From Gammaproteobacteria bacterium (GTDB lineage: Bacteria > Pseudomonadota > Gammaproteobacteria > Enterobacterales > GCA-2746155): a stretch of 11,070 nucleotides of DNA. The DNA lies in assembly GCA_024206355.1 (NCBI GenBank), contig JAAGZM010000186.1, positions 1-11,070 of the forward strand, read 5' to 3'. The notes below the pieces were generated by a model, which saw nothing but the letters and a program-made list of their open reading frames with translations, ran no database searches and was not told where the DNA came from. Numbering within the stretch: the stretch's first letter is position 1; each line of letters opens with the position of its first letter. Below are positions 1-6,594 of the stretch, one piece after another. The position numbers were made by a program, and so were the translations under genes.

Positions 1-16
1 CGGTACTGGTTTTTAG

Positions 17-1687
17 TTAAGAGACTTTTTGTAGCATTTCTTTGGCGTGCTTTCTTGTTTGCTCGGTGATTTCGATGCCACCAATCATTCTGGCAATTTC
101 TTCTGAGCGCTGCTCTGTTTTAAGATCTTCGATAAAGGTAGATGTAGTTTCATCTTCGGATGATTTTACTACGCGATAGTGTTGATTACCTTTTGATGCA
201 ACCTGTGCTTGATGAGTCACACAAAGAACCTGCGCTTTACTGGCGATATTGTTGAGCAGGTTACCAACCACTTCAGCCGTGCCTCCGCCAATTCCAACGT
301 CAACCTCATCGAAAATAAGGCACGGTATTGAAGAATCTGTAACAGTAACCACCTGAATGGCGAGTGATATACGTGATAATTCACCGCCAGATGCAACTTT
401 TGAAAGTGGTTGAAGTGGTTGTCCTGGATTAGCTGTCACTAAGAAACTAATCTTCTCAATACCTTCGCTGTTATATCTTTCATCAGGCAATGCTTCAAAA
501 TCTACGGCAAACTGTCCGCCTGACATCCCCAGTTTAGCGAGATAATCTGTAATAGACTTATTGAGTGTCAGAGCAGCTTTGTGATGATGTTTACTTAACG
601 TTTTTGCTGCCTTCAGATAGACATTTTTTGCATTGGCAACATCTTCTTCCAAGTTACCGTGTCTCTCGGTCGAATTTTTAAGTTTCTGTAATTCTTCGTG
701 CAAACGAATGTGCAACTCAGGGAGAACTTTGACATCAGTTCGGTGTTTACGTGCCAACTCATGGAGCAGAGACAAACGTTGATCAAGCTGATGTAATTTT
801 TCAGGATCCTGTTCAACCTTGTCTTGATAATGACGCAGTTCCTCAGTTGCTTCCTGAATTTGAATACTGGCAGCATGTAGCATTTCACCTGCTGGAGTTA
901 ATGCTTTATCCAGCTCTGAAAGTTCTTCAATTTTACTGGCAGCTTGACTGACGAGCTCAAAAGCCGAGTTTTGATCGTTTTGATAAAGTAAATGTAACTG
1001 CTCTTGGGTTTCTTCAATAAGCTGATTTATATTGGCTAGGCGATTAAATTCATCATCAATGTTTAAGATTTCATCGGCACTGATACCAAAGTTATCTAGT
1101 TCAGAAACCTGATATTCAATTAGTTCAAGTCGATCGTGTCGCTCTTTTTCAGATTGCTGGAGTTGGGCTAACTCATCCTCAAGCTTTTTCCAAAAGTGCC
1201 ACTGGTTTCTAACATTGGTTTGAAATTTACCAAGGTTAGCAAAATTATTGAGCATTTTGCTCTGCATACCAGCACGCAGCAATGCTTGATGAGCATGTTG
1301 ACCATGTATATCGACCAATTGCTCTCCGAGACTTTTCATCATTGCGAGTGTTGCGGAATGGCCGTTTATAAAACCTTTAGAGCGGCCCTCTTTATTAATG
1401 ACTCGTCGAAGAAAGCAATCACCTTCCTCATCAAGCTCTTGTTCACTGAGCCATTCTTCAACGTTTGGGAGGTTATCAATGTTAAAAATTGCGGTAATAT
1501 CGGCACGTTTTGAACCATTTCGAACTACAGATGCATCGGTTCGAGATCCAAGCACTAACGATAACGCATCAATAATGATAGATTTACCAGCGCCGGTTTC
1601 GCCCGTCAATACGGTCATGCCAGCCTTAAAGTCCACCTCAAGGTGGTCAATAATAGCAAAATTATCAATTTGAATAGTCGTTAACAT
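17..1687 (-). CDS. recN: DNA repair protein RecN (SMC-like ATPase)
   Basis: Complete 556-residue RecN, close to the 553 residues of the E. coli protein. RecN is a cytoplasmic SMC-family ATPase that acts at DNA double-strand breaks during RecA-dependent recombination. Visible parts: N-terminal ATPase lobe with Walker A GETGAGKS (residues 29-36); a long heptad-rich helical middle (about 160-380) that should form the coiled coil; ABC signature SGGELSR (433-439); Walker B CLIFDEVD (456-463); and an H-loop histidine in THQAQVA (H492). The ATG start gives MLTTIQIDNFAI, matching the normal family N-terminus; no good Shine-Dalgarno precedes it. It lies 44 bp downstream of dciA on the same strand, so cotranscription is likely. 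I see no LexA box (CTGT-N8-ACAG) near its start or near dciA. The protein ends in QKVS and lacks the LAA tail that makes E. coli RecN a ClpXP substrate. Confidence 0.97.
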   Translation of the reverse strand: MLTTIQIDNFAIIDHLEVDFKAGMTVLTGETGAGKSIIIDALSLVLGSRTDASVVRNGSKRADITAIFNIDNLPNVEEWLSEQELDEEGDCFLRRVINKEGRSKGFINGHSATLAMMKSLGEQLVDIHGQHAHQALLRAGMQSKMLNNFANLGKFQTNVRNQWHFWKKLEDELAQLQQSEKERHDRLELIEYQVSELDNFGISADEILNIDDEFNRLANINQLIEETQEQLHLLYQNDQNSAFELVSQAASKIEELSELDKALTPAGEMLHAASIQIQEATEELRHYQDKVEQDPEKLHQLDQRLSLLHELARKHRTDVKVLPELHIRLHEELQKLKNSTERHGNLEEDVANAKNVYLKAAKTLSKHHHKAALTLNKSITDYLAKLGMSGGQFAVDFEALPDERYNSEGIEKISFLVTANPGQPLQPLSKVASGGELSRISLAIQVVTVTDSSIPCLIFDEVDVGIGGGTAEVVGNLLNNIASKAQVLCVTHQAQVASKGNQHYRVVKSSEDETTSTFIEDLKTEQRSEEIARMIGGIEITEQTRKHAKEMLQKVS

Positions 1688-1710
1688 GGCGTTAGTTTAA
1701 CTGAATTAGT

Positions 1711-1725
1711 AGGGTCAGAGTCAAT
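1711..1725. repeat. Half-copy of the REP-like core GGGTCAGAGTCAAT
   Basis: In the short gap between recN and dciA, positions 1712-1725 are identical over 14 nt to the left arm of the large inverted repeat upstream of secA (3082-3095). Only one arm is present here; no partner arm occurs nearby. A 14-nt match between two places in 11 kb is not by itself statistically decisive, but both copies are intergenic and share the GGGTCAGAG core, so a decayed or solitary REP-like unit is a reasonable reading. Confidence 0.45.
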
Positions 1726-1731
1726 GGGAAA

Positions 1732-2103
1732 TCACTGAAAATCATCAGGTTGCACGATGATATCAATACTACTGACATTGGGGAATCCATTTTGACGTAA
1801 CTTAGTCAGTAAACTGAGTTTCTCAAATCGTAAGCGATTAGCCCATTGACTGGAGTCAACGGCGAGCACGAGAACATTTTCTCGCCAGTGTGCGACCCGA
1901 CAATGATCAGCTAATGGCTGTTGAAGAACGAGCTTTAAAGATTGGCTTAAGCGCTTGATTCTGTTAAGGTTGTCCACCAGTTTGCCAAGGCCACCTCTTG
2001 CTGAACTCAAGCGCTCGTTAAGAGTCGGAACTTTTGAGTAAGAACAGCTACGTCGATATTGCTTTATAGAGTTCTGCAGTGTTTGAAGTTTTTCTTTATC
2101 CAT
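1732..2103 (-). CDS. dciA: DUF721 / DciA-type replicative helicase loader
   Basis: A 123-residue protein with the DUF721 pattern: a basic N-terminal helix region (MDKEKLQTLQNSIKQYRR), a middle stretch with PLADHCRVAHWRENVLVLAV (about residues 63-82), then the characteristic SSQWANRLRF and a C-terminal beta-rich tail ending IIVQPDDFQ. DciA is the ancestral bacterial loader or operator of the DnaB replicative helicase, replaced by phage-derived DnaC in E. coli and relatives, so its presence implies DnaC-independent initiation here. The ATG at 2103 is chosen because the family domain begins soon after it. The frame stays open to an upstream ATG at 2187, but that would add a hydrophobic segment alien to the family and overlap the divergent peptidase gene. 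No clear ribosome binding site is visible. It heads a likely two-gene unit with recN. Confidence 0.88.
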   Translation of the reverse strand: MDKEKLQTLQNSIKQYRRSCSYSKVPTLNERLSSARGGLGKLVDNLNRIKRLSQSLKLVLQQPLADHCRVAHWRENVLVLAVDSSQWANRLRFEKLSLLTKLRQNGFPNVSSIDIIVQPDDFQ

Positions 2104-2123
2104 AGGTAGCAGGTTAACATAAA

Positions 2124-2153
2124 TTGATAAAAGTAAATAAATGAAAATAACAA
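2124..2153 (-). promoter_or_regulatory. Candidate sigma-70 promoter for dciA-recN
   Basis: Reading leftward, TTGTTA (2153-2148) could be a -35 box and TATCAA (2129-2124) a -10 box with an 18-nt spacer, placing transcription start about 14 nt before the dciA ATG. The -35 box overlaps the first codons of the divergent peptidase gene. The -10 match is only 4 of 6, and the region is AT-rich, so this is a weak prediction. Confidence 0.25.
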
Positions 2154-3070
2154 TTTTAAAAAAATCACGAGCACATGGGTTGCGCAAGTTTAACTTTAGC
2201 GAAGTTCAGGTGATCTCGATACTTTTTGCTATATTTGCTATCCCTGTTTTCACAGCTTGGCTAGGATATCAGTCAGCTAAATCTCCAACTGAACAGCCAT
2301 TGTCTGCTGTTGCAATTTTATCGATGCAAGAAGAAATTAAGCAACAAAATCAACAGTTTGAAGATGTTAAGGCACAAACACAATTGCAGCTTGATGCACT
2401 AACATCGAAAATTGGTGAATTGCAAGTAGAGCTAACACGCGTCAATGCTCTCGGACAAAGAGTTGCAACGCTAGCCAAAGTAAATAAGAATGAATTTGAT
2501 TTTAGCCAGGCGCCTGGAATAGGTGGTCCTGCACAACCAATTAAACCTTTAGATGGTTATACATCGACAGATTTTTTCCAAGGATTGGATGATTTTTCTG
2601 CTCAATTAATAGATCGCGCCTACCAGTTAGAAGTATTAGAGTCGGTATTACTCAATAAAGAAATCTCATCGGAACTTCGAATTTCTGGTCGACCGATTAA
2701 AAAAGGTTGGACGTCATCCTATTATGGTATGCGTACTGATCCCTTTAATGGTAAGCCTGCATGGCATGCTGGAATTGACTTTGCAGGAAAAGAAGGTGCT
2801 GATGTTATTGCAACGGGAACAGGAGTAGTTACTTTTTCAGCGAAACGAAGTAATTATGGGCAGTTTATCGAAATTAATCATGGTGACGGTATAACGACTC
2901 GATATGCGCATAACAGTGAATTACTCGTTGTGGTTGGTGACGTTGTAAGTAAAGGACAAGTGATAGCAAAAATGGGTTCAGAAGGGCGATCAACAGGCCC
3001 TCATGTTCATTATGAAATATTGAAAAACGGCAAGACTCTGAATCCTGCAAAATATGTGAATCGACGGTAA
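2141..3070 (+). CDS. Membrane-anchored M23 (LytM-type) zinc metallopeptidase
   Basis: A 309-residue probable peptidoglycan endopeptidase. It has a short basic cytoplasmic N-terminus, one hydrophobic segment (about residues 22-42) acting as signal anchor, a periplasmic predicted coiled coil (about 60-112, rich in Q, E and L), a linker, and a C-terminal LytM domain (about 185-305). All zinc and catalytic positions are visible: H209 and D213 in HAGID, H257 in RYAH, and H288 and H290 in GPHVHYE. It is therefore expected to be an active hydrolase, unlike degenerate EnvC/NlpD-type LytM activators. A gene of this type just before secA is common in Gammaproteobacteria that lack the secM arrangement. 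It diverges from dciA with only 37 bp between starts, so control regions must overlap coding sequence. The ATG at 2141 is the only start that keeps the membrane anchor. The natural substrate and any role in division are not shown by the sequence. Confidence 0.93.
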   Translation: MKITILKKSRAHGLRKFNFSEVQVISILFAIFAIPVFTAWLGYQSAKSPTEQPLSAVAILSMQEEIKQQNQQFEDVKAQTQLQLDALTSKIGELQVELTRVNALGQRVATLAKVNKNEFDFSQAPGIGGPAQPIKPLDGYTSTDFFQGLDDFSAQLIDRAYQLEVLESVLLNKEISSELRISGRPIKKGWTSSYYGMRTDPFNGKPAWHAGIDFAGKEGADVIATGTGVVTFSAKRSNYGQFIEINHGDGITTRYAHNSELLVVVGDVVSKGQVIAKMGSEGRSTGPHVHYEILKNGKTLNPAKYVNRR

Positions 3071-3075
3071 TTTAT

Positions 3076-3158
3076 ATATTGGGGTCAGAGTCAATTGCTT
3101 AAGCAAATTAGTGGAAATAATAATTAATATCTAAAGCAATTGACTATGACCCCAATAT
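3076..3158. repeat. 83-bp imperfect inverted repeat, REP-like (GGGGTCAGAGTCAATTG core)
   Basis: Arms 3076-3099 and 3135-3158 are 24 nt long and complementary at 23 of 24 positions; the one mismatch turns TCAGAGTC of the left arm into TCATAGTC in the right. The 35-nt centre is AT-rich. The left arm also merges into a perfect 12-nt palindrome, TTGCTTAAGCAA (3095-3106). The GGGGTCAGAG core resembles motifs I associate with REP-type palindromes of single-stranded TnpA/RAYT (Y1) transposases; no such transposase gene is in the window, so this would be a non-autonomous copy. It could also work in RNA as a strong hairpin between the peptidase gene and secA. Confidence 0.8.
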
Positions 3159-3170
3159 TCATTTTTTTTT
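3135..3170 (+). terminator. Possible Rho-independent terminator for the M23 peptidase gene
   Basis: The right arm of the inverted repeat (3135-3158) is followed after 3 nt by a run of nine T residues (3162-3170). In a transcript from the peptidase gene, pairing with 3076-3099 would give a 24-bp stem ahead of a U-tract. The stem and its 35-nt loop are larger than in typical intrinsic terminators and the U-tract is slightly displaced, so the assignment is tentative. If it works, secA needs its own promoter in 3171-3278, where I found no convincing -35/-10 pair. Confidence 0.35.
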
Positions 3171-3278
3171 ACCCTTGAAAAGCAATGCTTTACCCCCAAC
3201 CCTTTCACTCACAGGCGAAACCCGTTATTATTGCGCCAACTAAATTAAAAGACTAAATAAACGATAAAAGAGACCTCC

Positions 3279-6020
3279 ATGTTCGGACCATTTCTTACTA
3301 AAATATTTGGCAGTCGCAACCAGCGATTGTTAAAGCAATATAATAGAGCAATCAACAAAATTAATGCATATGAAGAAGCCTATAAAGCTCTTTCTGATGA
3401 TGAATTAAAAGCAAAAACTGACGAATTTAGAGAACGCCTTGAAAAAGGTGAATCGGAAGATTCCTTGTTACCAGAAGCCTTTGCTGCAGTTAGAGAAGCA
3501 AGTGTTAGAACTATCGGTTTGCGTCATTTTGATGTGCAAATGGTCGGTGGCATGGTGCTCAATGATGGCAAGATTGCTGAAATGCGTACCGGTGAAGGTA
3601 AAACACTGGTGGCGACACTTCCGGCTTATCTCAATGCAATCAGTGGCGAAGGTGTTCACGTCATCACAGTGAATGATTATCTCGCTAGTCGAGATGCTAA
3701 CTGGATGCGTCCAGTGTATGAATTTCTTGGGCTGAGTGTTGGCGTAATTCTATCGAATCAAGAAAATGAACATAAACGAGATGCCTACAATTGTGACATC
3801 ACTTACGGAACAAATAACGAGTATGGCTTTGATTATCTGCGCGATAACATGGCCTTTTCAACAGAAGAGAAAGTCCAACGAGAATTAAACTACGCTGTTA
3901 TTGATGAAGTGGATTCCATTTTGATTGATGAAGCGAGAACGCCGCTAATTATTTCTGGTGCAGTTGCAGACAGTAGTGAAATGTATACCAGAATCAATTC
4001 GATGATCCCTAAACTTGTCGCCCAATCTGGCGAAGTTGAAGAAGGAGAGGAAGCTCTGGGTGATGGTGATTACCATGTGGATGAAAAGTCCAGACAGGTA
4101 TTCTTAACTGAAAGCGGTCAGGAGCGTGTTGAAGAATTATTAGCTGAAATGGGATTACTTGAAGAGATTGGTAGTTTATACAGTGCGGCTAACATATCAC
4201 TTCTTCATCATATCAATGCAGCTTTACGCGCCAATGTTTGTTACCAGAGAGACGTGGATTACATCATTGAAAATAATGAGGTGGTTATTGTTGATGAGCA
4301 TACTGGACGAACTATGCCTGGTAGACGCTGGTCAGAAGGCTTACATCAGGCTGTTGAGGCGAAAGAAAAAGTTAATATCCAGTCTGAAAATCAGACATTG
4401 GCATCCATTACCTTCCAGAATTTATTCCGTCTATATGACAAGTTATCTGGAATGACAGGAACAGCGGATACCGAAGCTTTCGAATTACGTCAGATCTACA
4501 GCCTTGAAGTTGTAGTGATGCCAACGAACCAACCCATGGTTCGTGACGATAGAGCCGACTTAGTTTTCTTAACTCAAACTGAGAAAACAGCAGCTATTGT
4601 TGAGGATATTCTCGATTGCGTTAAGCGAGGACAACCATCTTTAGTTGGTACTGTCTCAATTGAATCATCAGAGCATTTATCGAATGTATTGAAAAAAGAG
4701 AATATTGAACACTCAGTATTGAATGCTAAATTTCATGAAAAAGAAGCTGAGATTATTGCTCATGCTGGTGCACCAGGCACAGTGACAATTGCTACAAATA
4801 TGGCTGGTCGTGGTACCGATATTGTACTAGGTGGTAATTTACAAGTTGAGCTTGATGAAACAAAAGATCTAACGGAAGAAAAAGAAGTTCAAATAAAAGA
4901 AGAGTGGCAAAAACGACATGATGCTGTTGTTGCAGCTGGTGGATTAGCCATTATTGGTACAGAGCGTCACGAATCGCGTCGGATTGATAATCAGCTTAGA
5001 GGACGTTCAGGTCGTCAGGGTGATGCCGGTTCTAGTCGTTTTTATCTTTCTCTTGAAGATAATCTCATGCGTTTATTCGCAAGTGACAGAATGGCTGGCA
5101 TGATGAAGAAGCTTGGCTGGGAAAAGGGTGAGGCGATAGAGCATCCTTGGGTTAGCAGAGCCATCGAGAATGCCCAGCGGAAAGTTGAAGCACGTAACTT
5201 TGATATACGAAAGAACCTACTTGAGTATGATGATGTTGCCAACGATCAACGCAAAGTGATCTACGAACAACGTTCTGAGCTTATGTCGACAGAAGATATT
5301 TCAGATACCATTAGTGCAATTCGTGAGGATGTTGTCAATGATACAATTAGCCAATACATCCCACCCCAAAGTGTTGCAGAGATGTGGAATGTAAGCTCTC
5401 TAGAAGATAGGTTAAAAGCAGATTTTGTACTGGGTATACCGGTTAAGAAATGGCTAGATGAAGATGATGAACTCCATGAAGAGCCTCTTCGTGAACGAAT
5501 ACATCAGACGATTGTAGAAGCCTATCAAGCAAAAGAGGATTCTGTGGGTGGCGATGTGATGCGCCACTTTGAGAAATCGATAATGTTGCAACATTTAGAT
5601 TCAATGTGGAAAGAGCATTTGAGCGCGATGGATCACCTGCGTCAGGGAATTCACTTACGTGGTTATGCACAGAAAAATCCAAAGCAAGAGTATAAGCGAG
5701 AAGCATTTGAGTTATTCACACAGATGCTTGATGAGCTAAAATCTGAAGTTGTCAGTATTTTAGCGAAAGTACAGGTTAAAGAAGAGTCAGATGTAAATGC
5801 AGTGGACGAACAACGTCGACAGCAAGCTGCAGCACAAGCAATGAACTTCCAGCATGCACAAACCTCTGCAATGGGTGAAGCTTCTGCAGCAGAGCCAGAG
5901 GTGGCGGAGCAGGCAGCTGAGCATATTCCTTTTGTCAGAGAAGGTCGCAAAGTAGGCCGTAATGAAGCTTGCCCATGTGGCTCAGGTAAGAAATTTAAAC
6001 AATGTCACGGTAAACTTTGA
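3279..6020 (+). CDS. secA: Preprotein translocase ATPase SecA
   Basis: Complete 913-residue SecA (E. coli 901), the motor that drives unfolded preproteins through SecYEG at the inner membrane. The N-terminus MFGPFLTKIFGSRNQR matches the family. Walker A MRTGEGKT is at 102-109 with K108, and the DEVD Walker B is at 209-212, both at the E. coli numbering. The preprotein-crosslinking domain follows (about 225-375). The second nucleotide-binding fold contains TNMAGRGTDIVLGG and the arginine-finger region QLRGRSGRQGD. The C-terminal zinc motif CPCGSGKKFKQCH (C898, C900, C909, H910) is intact, which should allow SecB and ribosome or phospholipid contacts. ATG 3279 is chosen by family alignment; the upstream purine stretch (AAGAGA) is a poor Shine-Dalgarno. 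No secM-like arrest gene lies upstream; an M23 peptidase gene occupies that place. The stop codon overlaps the start of mutT by 4 bp. Confidence 0.98.
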   Translation: MFGPFLTKIFGSRNQRLLKQYNRAINKINAYEEAYKALSDDELKAKTDEFRERLEKGESEDSLLPEAFAAVREASVRTIGLRHFDVQMVGGMVLNDGKIAEMRTGEGKTLVATLPAYLNAISGEGVHVITVNDYLASRDANWMRPVYEFLGLSVGVILSNQENEHKRDAYNCDITYGTNNEYGFDYLRDNMAFSTEEKVQRELNYAVIDEVDSILIDEARTPLIISGAVADSSEMYTRINSMIPKLVAQSGEVEEGEEALGDGDYHVDEKSRQVFLTESGQERVEELLAEMGLLEEIGSLYSAANISLLHHINAALRANVCYQRDVDYIIENNEVVIVDEHTGRTMPGRRWSEGLHQAVEAKEKVNIQSENQTLASITFQNLFRLYDKLSGMTGTADTEAFELRQIYSLEVVVMPTNQPMVRDDRADLVFLTQTEKTAAIVEDILDCVKRGQPSLVGTVSIESSEHLSNVLKKENIEHSVLNAKFHEKEAEIIAHAGAPGTVTIATNMAGRGTDIVLGGNLQVELDETKDLTEEKEVQIKEEWQKRHDAVVAAGGLAIIGTERHESRRIDNQLRGRSGRQGDAGSSRFYLSLEDNLMRLFASDRMAGMMKKLGWEKGEAIEHPWVSRAIENAQRKVEARNFDIRKNLLEYDDVANDQRKVIYEQRSELMSTEDISDTISAIREDVVNDTISQYIPPQSVAEMWNVSSLEDRLKADFVLGIPVKKWLDEDDELHEEPLRERIHQTIVEAYQAKEDSVGGDVMRHFEKSIMLQHLDSMWKEHLSAMDHLRQGIHLRGYAQKNPKQEYKREAFELFTQMLDELKSEVVSILAKVQVKEESDVNAVDEQRRQQAAAQAMNFQHAQTSAMGEASAAEPEVAEQAAEHIPFVREGRKVGRNEACPCGSGKKFKQCHGKL

Positions 6021-6421
6021 CTCCAAACATCGATGTAGCTGCAGCAGTTATTGTTAACGCTAAGAATGAAACCTTACTATCACTAAGACTTCCAGATGCA
6101 CATCAAGGTGGCAAATGGGAGTTTCCAGGTGGTAAGTTTGAGGTTGGAGAAACACCAGAACAAGCCCTCGTTCGAGAGCTTAAAGAAGAACTCGATATAG
6201 ATATTCTTCAAACAGAACCGTTTATCGAACTACAATATACATATCCTGAAAAAACTGTGAACCTTCATGTGCTTAAGGTTATTAGCTTTACCGGTACACC
6301 TAAAGGGTTAGAAGGTCAGGCTGTTGAATGGGTAGCTATGAAGAAGTTACAGAAGCTAAAATTTCCCGATGCTAATTATCCTATTCTGGAGAAGCTTTTA
6401 ACCTTGTTCGGTTCAATATGA
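6017..6421 (+). CDS. mutT: MutT-like Nudix hydrolase (probable 8-oxo-dGTP diphosphatase), TTG start
   Basis: A 134-residue Nudix protein. The Nudix box spans residues 39-61: G39-x5-E45-x7-R53-E54-L-K-E57-E58-L-D-I, with the metal-binding glutamates E54, E57 and E58 present. The glycine normally next to last in the box is Asp60 here. WEFPGGK (34-40) before the box resembles the LEFPGGK of E. coli MutT, and the secA-linked position is typical for mutT, so removal of 8-oxo-dGTP from the nucleotide pool is the likely role. No ATG lies near the start; the only reasonable initiator is TTG at 6017, which shares TTGA with the secA stop. This predicts translational coupling to secA. A further 4-bp overlap (ATGA) links its stop to the small downstream gene. 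Substrate specificity among Nudix enzymes cannot be proved from sequence. Confidence 0.9.
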   Translation: MTPNIDVAAAVIVNAKNETLLSLRLPDAHQGGKWEFPGGKFEVGETPEQALVRELKEELDIDILQTEPFIELQYTYPEKTVNLHVLKVISFTGTPKGLEGQAVEWVAMKKLQKLKFPDANYPILEKLLTLFGSI

Positions 6422-6594
6422 TTGAAACCTTATCACAACCCCACGTCTTCGGCCCACTGCTAGGCGGCGTAGCTATAGTGCTTGGTTTAGCTTTTGCAAG
6501 TTGGAAGATATATTATATTTTTCAAAAGGCTGCTGAAAAAGCAGAGGCAGAAAGTAATGCTAGTACTAGGTATAAAATGCCAACTCAAAATTAA
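6418..6594 (+). CDS. Small single-span membrane protein, unknown function (58 aa)
   Basis: An open frame of 58 codons, ATG to TAA, that begins inside the mutT stop (ATGA overlap, 6418-6421). Its product has a short polar N-terminus, one hydrophobic stretch with glycine and aliphatic residues (about 12-35, PLLGGVAIVLGLAFASW then IYYIF), and a charged, Ala/Glu/Lys-rich tail ending MPTQN. This is the layout of a small inner-membrane protein with a single helix; positive residues after the segment suggest the tail is cytoplasmic. There is no recognisable Shine-Dalgarno, consistent with coupled translation from mutT. Its 3' end overlaps the end of convergent zapD by 29 bp. I do not recognise the family. 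It sits where many Gammaproteobacteria carry yacG, but it is on the other strand and has no cysteine, so it is not YacG. The 4-bp overlap and coherent hydrophobic profile favour a real gene. Confidence 0.6.
   Translation: MIETLSQPHVFGPLLGGVAIVLGLAFASWKIYYIFQKAAEKAEAESNASTRYKMPTQN

Noticed and set aside
1719..1851. Ten-nt inverted match AGTCAATGGG (1719-1728) with CCCATTGACT (1842-1851), a possible second arm for the recN-dciA repeat
   Set aside because: The second copy codes for the conserved SQWAN segment of DciA, and the match does not include the GGGTCAG core, so it is most likely chance.
2104..2187. In-frame upstream extension of dciA adding a hydrophobic 28-residue segment
   Set aside because: DciA proteins are soluble and start near the ATG at 2103; the extension runs antisense through the first codons of the peptidase gene, and its hydrophobicity is explained by AT-rich DNA.
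3171..3278. A sigma-70 promoter for secA (for example TTGAAA at 3175 or TTGCGC at 3231)
   Set aside because: Neither hexamer has an acceptable -10 box at 16-18 nt spacing; the best alternative matches only three of six positions.
3071..3278. A secM-like translation-arrest gene before secA
   Set aside because: The gap contains no frame of suitable length with a signal peptide or an arrest motif; the gene upstream is a complete M23 peptidase ending well before the gap.
3468..3659. Antisense open frame inside secA, and similar frames inside recN, pilC and pilB
   Set aside because: They lie wholly within genes whose own frames carry clear conserved motifs, and their translations show no domain or credible start.
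6530..6544. Short hairpin CTGCT-gaaaa-AGCAG as a bidirectional terminator between the convergent genes
   Set aside because: Only five base pairs, no T-tract on either side, and it lies inside the small coding frame.
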